Assembly (NCBI RefSeq): GCF_030848805.1
Contig: NC_092367.1
Coordinates: 9,411,835 to 9,475,834 of the forward strand
Reading direction: 5' to 3'
DNA: 64,000 nt
Source: Temnothorax longispinosus
Lineage: Eukaryota; Arthropoda; Insecta; Hymenoptera; Formicidae
Both the position numbers and the translations under genes were made by a program. Shown here piece after piece: positions 32,980 through 43,516 of this stretch (positions are counted from its first letter, which is position 1; each line of letters begins with the position of its first letter). The notes under the pieces were generated by a model that saw only the letters and a list, made by a program, of their open reading frames with translations, had not been told where the DNA came from and did not search any database.

Positions 32980-33884
32980 CCTAAAAAATTTAAAAAATTT
33001 CTGATATCGGCTTCCAAAAAGATCGGTAACAAAAATTTATACACTTATAGCACTCCCCGGAAAATTCTACCCCTGTTTCATATATAACTCTTTGAAATTC
33101 GGTCAATTATTTCCCGAAAAATTGGAAAAACCGGTTTCCAGAAAATCGGTAACAAATCCTACATACAACATATTTCATTTAAAACTAATCGACCTATAAA
33201 CAATTTAATTCCCGAAAATTATTATAAAAAAAAGATTTATTTTTTTTTTGGCCTTTACAGCTTCCTTTATTTCATAATTTAGTGCTGCTCTTAGCAATAG
33301 ATCATCCTGATCGTCTTCTAACGTACATTTTTTAAAAAATCACACAGATTTTTTTAAACAAAAATCGGAAACGTTTCAAGAAAATCAGCACATTAATGAA
33401 AAATTAAACTCGCGGTTTCAAAAAAATCAACATATACAATTCTTTGAGATTCGGTCAATTATTTCCAGAAAAATTGGAAAAATTTTGGAACCGGTTTCCA
33501 AAAAGATCGGTAACGAAAAATTATACACTTTATGGCAATTCTCGGGAAATTCTACACCTACTTCATATACAATTCTTTACGATTCGGTCAATTAATTCCC
33601 GAAAAGTTGGTAAAATTTTGTAACCGGTTTCCAAAAAGATTGGTAACGAAAAATTGTACACTTTATGGCACTCTCTGGGACATATATATTCTACCCTTAC
33701 TTCATATACAATTTTTTAAGATTTGGTCAATTAATTCTCGTAAATTTTGAAAAAATTTTGGAACCGGTTTCCAAAAAGATCGGTTCATCCCCGGTAAATT
33801 CTACCCTTATTTCATATACTTTTGGTAAAAATTTGGTCCATTAACGAATGAGTAGTTCGCGTACAGACAGACAGACAGACGTGA

Positions 33885-33920
<36 letters not shown>

Positions 33921-34395
33921 TGTTCGACCTACACTGATAATTTCAAATATTTTTAACTTCGAATTTCTAGTATTTATGTGTCTTTTCATATCTCTTGTTT
34001 TTTAAGTTTTAATTTCCGATGTTATTAAAATAGAAGATGATCTTTTTAAAAATATTGATCGATTGATGATTAACTTGGAAACCATGTCATCTTATTTTTT
34101 TTTTTTTTTTTGCATAAACGGTCACCTGGGGATGATTTTTAGACCCTAATCAAAAGTCACTGTTATTAATTACATATTGCATATTTTTAATTGTTCTATA
34201 ATTTATTAGTATTTGTGGACAGTATATGTAATAATATCAATATTTTCTGAAAAAGAAAAAAACAAAAAAATATTTAAAAATCGAAAGAAGCATTAAAATT
34301 ACTGTGACGTGAGCTTTATTTTGGACACAAGAGTGCAAAAATCACTCCAAATGACCGTTCCCGGGTTAATAAGAATCACAATGTAGAAAACATAC
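32980..34395. repeat. OR-2 intron-1 repeats in copy B
   Basis: Near-identical to 11406-12818: CCGGTTTCC-type repeat units, GACAGACAGACAGAC followed by a TA run (33880-33918), then low-complexity AT-rich DNA. No gene seen. Confidence 0.8.
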
Positions 34396-34551
34396 CTGCG
34401 CGATGACTTGTGTTAGACCGATAACCGACACCGTCACAAAGATAACCCGCCTGTCTTTGTTCTTTTGAAAGGGCCATTGCCCCAGCAACGAAAGTAGCGT
34501 ACGATTGAGTTTATATAATCGAGACTGAAAGATATCCTTAGATGTATCCAT
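34396..34551 (-). pseudogene. Orphan exon 1 of OR-2, copy B
   Basis: 156 bp encoding 52 residues starting MDTSKDIFQSRLYK with a normal GTATGT donor, identical in sense to OR-2 exon 1. The sequence that would carry exons 2-9 is missing: 1.4 kb downstream (at 32979) the copy ends and an unrelated repeat begins. No complete receptor can be made from this copy as assembled. The upstream region with the MSDIEQFYR relic is retained at about 34610-34650. Confidence 0.85.
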
Positions 34552-34651
34552 CTTCAACACTCGGTTTTGACTACTGCACTGCTCCAATATCGCCTCTAAC
34601 AACTTTCAGTCTAATAAAAAATTCGGTAGAACTGTTCGATATCACTCATTC

Positions 34652-35287
34652 TGTCTCTTACCTCCTGCTGCTACTATTACAAAAGCGAAATTTACTTATT
34701 ATAGGGTATAGATTGTCGGTCTCTTGAGAATTCCATTTAATGTTTGATTGTCGTAAAATCTAAAATGCATATTTGTCGCTAACGTGTTTATGCCGCAGAA
34801 ACCAAAACGGCACATTGTAAAGTCGCAAGATTATCTTATGGAAATTACGCAATTATAGAGAAGAGAAACAGTCATGCTGAAAATATCGTCTTCGTGGATT
34901 CGACGCAGACAAAAGAGGTATGAAAATTTTATTTGCAAGTAGAGTCGATCTAAGACAGGACTGTTACGAAAAGCTTTGAAATCGGTTACATTAGAAAATA
35001 ATAGTTATGACGTATGAACTTATCAAAGGTCTATGTGTCTATTGTATTACATATTTTCATTATTAAAGATTTTTCTTGTTTTTAAAAATTAAAGATAGAC
35101 ATAAAAGATGTTTTATCAATAAGATAAAAGTTCAAGCATGAGTACTGATATTCTTATTATATTTAATTATTTTCTCGCGTAAATATAGACAACGCTCTGC
35201 TATTATTTAAATAGTAATATATCTACATTATTTTTATATTAATAATAATTTTACATTTTTTAGAAGAAAAATTTCGAAAATTCTGTA
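34652..35287 (-). promoter_or_regulatory. OR-2 upstream region, copy B
   Basis: Same conserved blocks as 13075-13700 (GGCACATTGTAAAGTCGCAA and others), with a few single-base differences. Only an orphan exon remains downstream. Confidence 0.4.
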
Positions 35288-35757
35288 TTAGCGTACAAAT
35301 CGTAAGACTGTGAAATACGGAACAGATGCACGTACAACTTAGAAAAGGAAAGTAAAATTACTCAAAGTATCAATAGGAAAATGATCATATAAAGGAAATT
35401 ATGACAAGTCTTATTGTACTCAAACTAGAAAGAGCTTTTATCATACTTTTTTTCAACACGTACAAGGTAAAGTGCTCTTCAGTATTATTATATGTTTTTA
35501 AAAATTATTTAGAATTGATTCGTTTTCTTAACTTGTACAAACGGAACTGTATTATTATGTATGTCAAACATTTCTTACAAAGGAGATAATTTAATTTTGT
35601 GTAAAATATTTGTTCAATTTGTATTAAATTTATTGGGCAGTAGTTGTATGTTTTAACTACGTCAATGTCAACACGCGATCGTTATGATCCATTACTTTTT
35701 GCCCCAACTAGTACACGATAAATAAATATAGTAATTGAGTGATAATCTGCGTGACAT
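35288..35757 (-). pseudogene. OR-4 relic, exons 7-9, copy B
   Basis: Same decayed receptor as 13709-14180. Exon 9 remains readable as SVPYFTVLRFVR with the altered acceptor; exons 8 and 7 are scrambled. A 62-codon plus-strand frame here is a shadow. Confidence 0.65.
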
Positions 35758-35863
35758 AACGGTTTAAAATTATTTAGCACATGGAATTAAATTTAATAAT
35801 TATATAAAATGCAATCTAATGATTTTCTTATCAAATAAGGTATTTTTAAATTACATTAATAAA

Positions 35864-36240
35864 GGACCTCGCACAAAAAGGCTGCGAAATGGCTCCCAGT
35901 CGATTTGGCTGAAACTTGAATATGATGTAGTTAATGTTGTCCTGATCAAATGTCTCATAGGGCTGGAAGACCAATAATGGCTAGTTTTTGAGATATTCGA
36001 CTCCAAACATTGAGAAAATAGATGTTTTAGCGTATGTATCCCACACAGCACAGGATATTTTGAGGGACATTTGTGCATCCGCTGGATATCCACCGGATAT
36101 TAAATATCCACTGGATATCCACCGGTTATTGAGATATCCCACTTTATCTGTAGGACGTCCCTCAGATAAAGTGTGCTGTGTGGGATATAGCTTTAATATA
36201 TACGAATTGCATGTGTATTCGTGTGCGCTCGCGCGCATGC

Positions 36241-36283
<43 letters not shown>

Positions 36284-36917
36284 GGTGTGTGTGTGTGCGT
36301 ATGCGCGCCCGCGCGGGCGCGCGTGTGAAACTTCTAATTAAGGCACGTGTCTATTCCTTGGAAGTGGTCGGTTGCCTGCATCAGCGACGGTTTGAATTAG
36401 TGTAGTTGACGGATATTTTATGTGCTCTTCGTTTCTAGCATAACCCAAATACCACAAAACGCTACATATGTGAGCACAAGTACCCAGTGTACGAGTACCA
36501 GACTTGCAGGTACAATAATATCCTAATATTGGTGACAGCTCCTCGTCTATGTTTTCGTCCATACCATCGTCTATCTCATTATCATCGATGGATTTATATG
36601 AAATCCAAAGTTGATAATGAGATAGACGATGGTATGGACGAAAACATAGACGAGAAGCTGTCACCAATATTAGGATATTATTGTACCTGCAAGTCTGGTA
36701 CTCGTACACTGGGTACTTGTGCTCACATATGTAGCGTTTTGTGGTATTTGGGTTATGCTAGAAACGAAGAGCACATAAAATATCCGTCAACTACACTAAT
36801 TCAAACCGTCGCTGATGCAGGCAACCGACCACTTCCAAGGAATAGACACGTGCCTTAATTAGAAGTTCCACACGCGCGCCCGCGCGGGCGCGCATACGCA
36901 CACACACACCCATACAC

Positions 36918-37013
<96 letters not shown>

Positions 37014-37395
37014 CACCTGCATGCGCGCGAGCGCACACGAATACACATGCAATTCGTATATATTAAAGCTATATCCCACACAGCACACTTTATCTGAGGG
37101 ACGTCCTACAGATAAAGTGGGATATCTCAATAACTGGTGGATATCCAGTAAATATTTAATATCCGGTGGATATCCAGCGGATGCACAAATGTCCCTCAAA
37201 ATATCCTGTGCTGTGTGGGATACATACGCTAAAACATCTATTTTCTCAATGTTTGGAGTCGAATATCTCAAAAACTAGCCATTATTGGTCTTCCAGCCCT
37301 ATGAGACATTTGATCAGGACAACATTAACTACATCATATTCAAATTTCAGCCAAATTGACTGGGAGCCATTTCGCAGCCTTTTTGTGCGAGGTCC
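35864..37395. mobile_element. 1.53-kb palindromic insertion with SWIM-finger frames, copy B only
   Basis: Near-perfect inverted duplication centred at about 36599, with outer ends GGACCTCGCACAAAAAGGCT and their complement. Both arms carry the same 123-codon frame (36709-36338 minus, 36487-36858 plus) with YYCTCKSGTRTLGTCAH, a C-x-C-x(n)-C-x-H SWIM zinc finger, then VLWYLGYARNEEHIKYPS. SWIM fingers occur in transposases such as MULEs (family knowledge). The arms also hold mirrored GT/CA runs of different length (36243-36298 and 36900-37017) and CCGGATATTAAATATCCA-type palindromes. Copy A has the uninterrupted site AATAAA/TTTGTA at 14282/14283. No target duplication is seen. Confidence 0.85.
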
Positions 37396-37803
37396 TTTGT
37401 AAATTAATAAAGAAAATATGAATAAAATTATTTTCTATCGTATAATTCATAATTGTCACAATGTCATGCAAAGGCTTATTTTGCTTCCTTATAGAGAAAG
37501 CTTTGTTTTCGTAAACTTTGTACATGAACCTTTGATTGCGTATGTAAAGTTGGGTTTAATTAACCGAATTTAAAAGAATTATATACTTATAAAATAGGAG
37601 TAGAAAAAAACCAAAGAAAATATTGTTTTTTGAGTTTTTGATGCCAATATGTTCAGAATGTTCTAATACGTCAAAAAATTGCGTTTAAAAAAATGTCCGT
37701 GTGTGTCCGTGTGTGTGTGTGTGTGTGCGTGTGTGTGCGTGTGTGTGTGTGTGTGCGTGTGTGTGTGTGTGTGTGCGTGTGCGTGTGCGTGTGCGTGTGC
37801 GTG

Positions 37804-37855
<52 letters not shown>

Positions 37856-38162
37856 TGTGCGTGCGCGTAGTTCTTTAATAATAAAAAATGTAAAAAAAAA
37901 TGTTTTCTTTATATTGATAAATATTTTGTATGATAGTTTTTGACAGAGGATCGTGGATTCCTCATAAGAAAAGGAATTTTCTTTACTTTAGAAGTTAATG
38001 GGTTTTTTATAGCTTTATTTAATTATCTACAGAAAAGGCACTGAAAGGAAAGTTAGCTTACAAATGTGCGATCTTACAAGATTTTATTTTTATCTGTTAC
38101 TAGCGTGTGATAAATGATAATAGATAAATGTAGATATTCTTAGTTACATTCTAAAATTTTCA
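37396..38162. other. OR-4/OR-3 spacer, copy B
   Basis: Equivalent to 14283-15065: AT-rich spacer, GT/GTGC microsatellite at 37695-37867, then the OR-3 3' flank. No gene. Confidence 0.7.
37695..37867. repeat. GT/GTGC microsatellite, copy B
   Basis: About 20 bp shorter than the copy A counterpart and with a simpler GTGTGC section. The length difference is a useful marker for separating the two copies. Confidence 0.95.
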
Positions 38163-38403
38163 TTACAAAGACCGTAGCAACATGAAGTATGACGATGATG
38201 TACGCAACACCTTAAACAAAATTTTATTTTTACAAAGTAACTGCCATAGACGTATATGGATAGACTGAACATTACAATTGGAGAGCTATAGGCAAAATCT
38301 AAAGGACAGAGATGCTTGCTGAGACTCAATTCTGTACACGCTAAAACACGCTTTATCGCAGTATCAACCAATGAACCCTGAGATTGTTTCTTTGTTTCTC
38401 CAT

Positions 38404-38672
38404 TGTTGTGTATGTGCCGCCTTTCAGAGGCAAGCCGCACATGTACTGGTGTGGATCCAGTAAATGGTAAGGAAAAGCGGGTAATGAATGTACACTGCGT
38501 CTTCTTTTAGAACACTATATATTGTACGTGTAATACGTGGCACGGTTGCTTGCACAATGTTCCCTGGCGACTCGCGTGTCGCCCGCATCAAGACGTCTGC
38601 GCATCGGACTGCGCAGCTAGGTAATGCGCGCTACCTATGGGGACGCGCGCACATGTGAACGCTCACACAACA
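38404..38672 (-). repeat. Gypsy-1 3' LTR, copy B
   Basis: 269 bp, TGTTGTGT...ACACAACA. Preceded on the minus strand by AGCAAGGGGAG. Confidence 0.92.
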
Positions 38673-38783
38673 CTCCCCTTGCTTATGAATACAATGTACG
38701 GGGTGCTGTGTGATTTACGAATCTTAATCTATTACGGAATACCCGAGAGGAACACGGACCAAGGAGTCTAACATGTACGCGAG

Positions 38784-39314
38784 TCATTGGGACTTGAGCG
38801 AGACACCTAAAGGCGTAATGAAAGTGAAGGTCGGCCCTGGTTGTCGACCGAGGGAGGATGGGCCGCGTCGCGATGCGGCTCCGCACTCCCGGGGCGTCTC
38901 GTTCTCATCGCGAGAAGAGGCGCACCCAGAGCGTACACGTTGGGACCCAAAAGATGGTGAACTATGCCTGGTCAGGACGAAGTAATCACGCAGGTATAAC
39001 GGAAGCTTTCGGTTACGTGGTACACGTGAAGGCTGAACTGGCGTAATGTTGTTTTTATTATCAACAGTCCCACTTACAATCCTTGCAGGTGCCTGTATAG
39101 GCGTAGACGCTGCTATCACGCTTGGAGGCGTCGCGAACGAATCAGAGCTCGAATCTGCTCTTTCTAAACCCGTAAGGGGTGAATACGGAGGAGCCTTAAT
39201 CGTACTCGAATCACTAACTATACTATTAGACACATTCTGATCTTTAACGGTTTCGTCAGACGCAACCTGACTTGAATTTGAAACCTTGGACGGCTCCCAG
39301 TTTGTATCCGTCAT
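38784..39314 (-). pseudogene. Gypsy-1 pol C-terminal tail, copy B
   Basis: A 176-codon frame, Ser/Thr/Pro-rich, ending the polyprotein with RVPRNRKLPLYLRDYFVLTR. It overlaps the end of the integrase frame at 39345 through an in-frame change; a TAA at about 39345 separates them, where copy A reads TAC. Confidence 0.7.
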
Positions 39315-39344
39315 TTCCGTTGTACTATCAGCAAAAGAAGAGTC

Positions 39345-40679
39345 TTACTCTTTCTCTTTAACCAGTGTGTCTTTACCGATTTTCCGCAGCTGGTTAACAT
39401 GACGTTTCCACGTACGTCCATCGTCTAACCTAACACTATAATTAAGCGTTCCTAAACGCTGCGCGATTGTACCAAAAACCCATTTATCTTTACCTCTATA
39501 ATCTCGACAACTGACCCTTCTCCCTTCCTCAAAATTTACAGGCGTACTACTCGTATTATACTTAACTTTTTCTTCGAAAGGTCGCAATAAATCTAACCTA
39601 GTACGTAATTTCCGCGAAAATAACATTTCCGCCGGCGAAGTATTTGTTGTCGCATGAGGCGTATTTCTATATTGTAACAACAATTTTTGCAATTCTACAT
39701 GTACATTCGCTGAAGTACATCGCATTCGCTTTAATGAATTTTTAAGCGTTTGTACGTAACGCTCCGCTTGGCCATTGGTCGCAGGATGGTAGGGGGCTAT
39801 TAACTTCTGTGCAATCCCATTAAATAACAAGAAATCTTTGAATTCTTTAGACGTAAAAGTCTTAGCATTATCTGAAACAAAATATCTAGGTAAACCGTGC
39901 ATTGCAAAAATTTCCCGAGTAAGATTTATCGTCGTACGTGACGTTAAATCTTTAACAATATGTATTTCCGGCCATTTTGAAAAAGAATCGACCAGAATGT
40001 AAAAATATTGACCTAAAAATGGTCCTGCAAAATCGACATGTACACGCTCGAACGGCGTTGTAGACGGTTCCCATATATGCGAAACATCCTTTGAAGGATT
40101 GTTTTGAAACGCATTGCAATCTTTACAGTTTGCAACTAATTTCTCGATATCTTTATCAATTTTCTGCCACCAGACATATCTTCTAGCTAAGTGTTTCATC
40201 CGGACGATGCCGAAATGACCTGTATGCAGTTCCTGCAGAATTTTCTTTTGTAAATTAAATGGAATAACCACCCTAGATTCCCGGAAAATAACCCCGTCCT
40301 GTAATGTAAATTCGTTCAAGTTAATCGAATGGAAAGTTCTTTCTTTCCCTGTAATTTTTCCCGTTTTCAAAAATTGTAGAACTGTGGATAATTCCTTATC
40401 CTTTTCTGTAGCTGTAGCTACCTCTGACGCTTTTACTGGCAATGAATCAAATGTACCTGACTGAAAACTATCTACCGAATCAACTTCATTTGTTTCCTGT
40501 GGAATGGGTAATCTAGATAAACAATCCGCGTTTGCATGTAACTCCGATTTTCTGTATTTAATTTCGTAATTGAAATTTTGTAAAAATAATGCATAATGCT
40601 GCATACGTAATGCTGTAAAAATCGGAAGACTTTTTGTTGGCGAAAAAATCTGTGTAAGTGGACGATGATCAGTAATCAA
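39345..40679 (-). CDS. Gypsy-1 RNase H (part) and integrase, copy B
   Basis: A 444-codon frame, the longest intact integrase in the window. It starts inside RNase H (ITDHRPLTQIFSPTKSL), then NADCLSRLPIPQE, the zinc-binding H-H-C-C module (HTGHFGIVRMKHLARRYVWW, CKDCNAF), the core with first Asp in ERVHVDFAGPFLGQYF, second Asp in FVSDNAKTFTSKEF and Glu in PATNGQAERYVQT, and a chromo-like C-end around KWVFGTIAQRLGTLNYSVRL. It is not translated alone; it would be part of pol, whose upstream part is frameshifted at about 40880. Confidence 0.87.
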   Translation of the reverse strand: MITDHRPLTQIFSPTKSLPIFTALRMQHYALFLQNFNYEIKYRKSELHANADCLSRLPIPQETNEVDSVDSFQSGTFDSLPVKASEVATATEKDKELSTVLQFLKTGKITGKERTFHSINLNEFTLQDGVIFRESRVVIPFNLQKKILQELHTGHFGIVRMKHLARRYVWWQKIDKDIEKLVANCKDCNAFQNNPSKDVSHIWEPSTTPFERVHVDFAGPFLGQYFYILVDSFSKWPEIHIVKDLTSRTTINLTREIFAMHGLPRYFVSDNAKTFTSKEFKDFLLFNGIAQKLIAPYHPATNGQAERYVQTLKNSLKRMRCTSANVHVELQKLLLQYRNTPHATTNTSPAEMLFSRKLRTRLDLLRPFEEKVKYNTSSTPVNFEEGRRVSCRDYRGKDKWVFGTIAQRLGTLNYSVRLDDGRTWKRHVNQLRKIGKDTLVKEKE

Positions 40680-40876
40680 AATAAATTTAGCACCCTGTAA
40701 ATACTGGTGGAACTTCTTAACCCCATAAATAATTGCATATGCTTCTTTATCAATTTGTGAGTATCGTCTCTGAGTAGGCGAAAGTGTCTGTGAGGCGTAC
40801 TGTATAGCTCTCTCTGAGCCGTCTGGATAGATGTGCGATAAAACCGCACCTACCCCGTAAGAACTCGCGTCTGTAG

Positions 40877-41728
40877 CTACCGTACTGGCAACCGTGGATC
40901 AAAATGTACTAAACATTTAGGACTAATAAACGCATTCTTTGCATCTTGAAAACTCTTCTCGCATTGAGAAGTCCATTGAAATTTAGTATCTTTACGAAGC
41001 AAATTATTTAATGGGTATAAGATTGAACTCAATTTAGGGATGAATCTCCCACAATAATTAATCATCCCCAAGAAACTACGAACTTCCGAAACATTGGAAG
41101 ATCTCTTCATGAGATTTATCGCTTCTATTTTTACCGGATCTTTATGTAATCCGTCTTTATTATTAATGTATCCGCAGTACGAAATTTGCGGCATGAAAAA
41201 TTCACTCTTTTCCATATTTACGCGAATATTGTATTTTTCCAAACGACTTAAAACTAAACGCAACTTTTGTAGATGATCTTTCGTATCAATGCCTGCGACG
41301 CGTATGTCATCGAGAAAAACTACTACTCCCAGAATATCTTTTAATATATTTTCAATGGTGCGTTGCCATATCGCTGGCGCTGCTGCGACACCATACATTA
41401 AACGCGTAAATCTATAGAGACCCTTGTGCGTGCTCAAAGTTAACAGGGAACGGTCTTCCGGCCGAACCTCTAATTGTAAATAGGCCTGTAGCAAATCTAT
41501 TTTAGAAAAAACTGTATCACCGGCCATGGAAATCAGTAATTCATCCGCCGTAGGTAACGGATGTTCGTCGATCAATAACTGTGGATTCAGTGTTACGCTG
41601 AAATCCCCGCAGATACGTACTTGTCCGCTTTTTTTAATAACCGGAACTATGGGTGTAGCCCATTCGGAATGATCGACTTTTTCTAATATTCCTTCAGAAA
41701 CTAATCTATCTAATTCCTCCTCCACCAA
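40877..41728 (-). pseudogene. Gypsy-1 reverse transcriptase, copy B
   Basis: A 283-codon frame with the full palm: EELDRLVSEGILEKV, VPVIKKSGQVRICGDF, VFSKIDLLQAYLQLEV, RLMYGVAAAPAIWQRTI, active site VVFLDDIRVAG, then INYCGRFIPKLSSILYPLNN. It ends early at PRLPVR where a base is missing compared with copy A (CCGTACTGG against CCGTTACTGG). FLDD instead of the commoner YIDD/YVDD at the active site is seen in both copies. Confidence 0.88.
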
Positions 41729-43070
41729 AGAACGTAAACGAAAAGGAACTTGGGCGCGCTTTAATAAACACAGGCTTTGCTTTATCTTTTAGCGTAAGCC
41801 TTGCTTGCATATTCGTAATTTTTGCAATGGCCGGATTCGTTAAATTAGAAAATTCTTTCAATAACTTTTGTAATTCTAAATTACTCGCGTCATCAACTTT
41901 GTGCAATGTATGTAATTGTCCCCGAAATTGATGCATTACTTTATTATTTTTTATTTGCAAGATCCATTCTCGACCCAGCAATGGCTTGCATTCTTGCATT
42001 GAAACGTACAAATTTAATTCACGAGAATTTTTACCATCTTGCACCTCTACCACCATGTAACCAAGCACTTTAACCTGTTGCTTACAATATGAAAATAATT
42101 GTATATCCGATTCGTGAATTTTATTTTTTGGAAATAATCTATTCACAAGGGACTGAGAAATTAAAGTAACGGCCGCACCGCTGTCGACCTCGAACTTAAT
42201 ACTCTTATTATTAACTAATAACGTTGTGAAAAACTTATCTCTAAATTGCACGTGCTCTACGGGTAAACAATCTACTTTATTTACATTTCTTATGTTAGTA
42301 CGACAAACCACACGCAAATGCCCGGCTTTACCGCACGCATTACATTTCGTTGCTTTATCTAGCGAACACTGAGATGCAAGGTGATTCTTACCGCACCGGT
42401 AACAAGTAATTTTACTCAAATTTTGAAAACGCGGCTTAACATTTTTCTTGTTAAAATTTTTTGGCTTATCTTTATTGAAACTGCCGTTGCTGCTGCCCGT
42501 TGCCTTCTTGGCTGCATGTACCTGGGTAACTTCCGTCTCCCCCTGTAGCTGCTTTGTCCTCTTCTCGGACAACTCGATAGTAGCCGCTGTTTGGACCGCC
42601 CGTTCCAAATCCAGATCCCTGGTTTCGAGCAATCTGCCTTGAACCCGTCGATTCCTGAGCCCACAGACGAACTGGTTTTTTATGGCGACTTTAATGTGCT
42701 CGCCAAAATTGCACTTGAGCGCAATTTTATGTAGCGCTGCCGAAAATTCGAGAGCAGTCTCCCCCTCTTCTTGTTTTCTCTGGTAAAACTTGTACACTTC
42801 CCCGATCTCGAGTGGGGTTGGTTCGTAAAAATCTTTTAATGTTTTTATAATGTCTTCATAATCCGTCGTATACGGATTGTTTGGACTCAATCTGTCCGCT
42901 AGCATTCCGAATGCTGTAGGGCCTACATAATGCAGGAGATACGGTACGCGATCTGCGTTCGCGATAGTGAAAATCTTGAATGCACCTTCCAAACGCATTT
43001 GCCACTTCGAAAACTGTCCTACCGTAGGATCGAAAGGCTCGATTGTAAACGTATTCGGTGCATGTGCCAT
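41706..43070 (-). CDS. Gypsy-1 gag-protease, copy B
   Basis: A 454-codon frame starting MAHAPNTFTIEPFDP: capsid-like region, two CCHC knuckles (CYRCGKNHLASQC, CNACGKAGHLRVVC), aspartic protease VDSGAAVTLISQSL and the segment LGYMVVEVQDGKN that is deleted in copy A. It ends by an overlap with the RT frame near 41728-41760, where an extra base alters the last residues; this may be the natural frameshift zone or an indel. Processing by its own protease is inferred from family behaviour. Confidence 0.87.
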   Translation of the reverse strand: MAHAPNTFTIEPFDPTVGQFSKWQMRLEGAFKIFTIANADRVPYLLHYVGPTAFGMLADRLSPNNPYTTDYEDIIKTLKDFYEPTPLEIGEVYKFYQRKQEEGETALEFSAALHKIALKCNFGEHIKVAIKNQFVCGLRNRRVQGRLLETRDLDLERAVQTAATIELSEKRTKQLQGETEVTQVHAAKKATGSSNGSFNKDKPKNFNKKNVKPRFQNLSKITCYRCGKNHLASQCSLDKATKCNACGKAGHLRVVCRTNIRNVNKVDCLPVEHVQFRDKFFTTLLVNNKSIKFEVDSGAAVTLISQSLVNRLFPKNKIHESDIQLFSYCKQQVKVLGYMVVEVQDGKNSRELNLYVSMQECKPLLGREWILQIKNNKVMHQFRGQLHTLHKVDDASNLELQKLLKEFSNLTNPAIAKITNMQARLTLKDKAKPVFIKARPSSFSFTFFGGGGIR

Positions 43071-43245
43071 TGTACTTATCTTTCGCGAAAGTTTTCAGTA
43101 CGTTCTTCACTTCTTGAACGTACGAGAATTTGCGTTCGTGCCACGTGTGTCTCCCAAAATAACCGCGCGTAATTGTCGCGGTACTGGAAAATTGCAATCT
43201 TGAGACACTTTTTGATCGCTGAATTAGACCGTCCTCGTCGCCAAT

Positions 43246-43516
43246 TGTTGTGTATGTGCCGCCTTTCAGAGGCAAGCCGCACATGTACTGGTGTGGATCC
43301 AGTAAATGGTAAGGAAAAGCGGGTAATGAATGTACACTGCATCTTCTTTTAGAACACTTTATATTGTACGTGTAATACGTGGCACGGTTGCTTGCACAAT
43401 GCTCCCTGGCGACTCGCGTGTCGCCCGCATCAAGACGTCTGCGCATCGGACTGCGCAGCTAGGTAATGCGCGCTACCTATGGGGACGCGCGCACATGTTA
43501 ACACGCTCACACAACA
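43246..43516 (-). repeat. Gypsy-1 5' LTR, copy B
   Basis: 271 bp, followed on the minus strand by the TGGCGACGAGGACGG primer-site sequence. The right flank TCCA matches the left-end flank beside the 3' LTR. Confidence 0.92.

Larger units (their letters stand above)
38404..43516 (-). mobile_element. Gypsy-1 LTR retrotransposon, copy B
   Basis: Counterpart of the copy A element, 5.1 kb, with LTRs 38404-38672 and 43246-43516, primer site just left of 43246 and polypurine tract just right of 38672. It keeps longer open frames than copy A: gag-protease of 454 codons and RNase H-integrase of 444 codons. Breaks remain at about 40880 (one base short in the RNase H start) and about 41750 (the protease-RT join). 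Copy A is intact at the first of these places. Confidence 0.93.

Noticed and set aside
35864..37395. Pure library artefact explanation for the palindrome
   Set aside because: Ends are exact, copy A has a matching empty site, the two arms differ in microsatellite length and the centre is asymmetric; still flagged as needing a read check.
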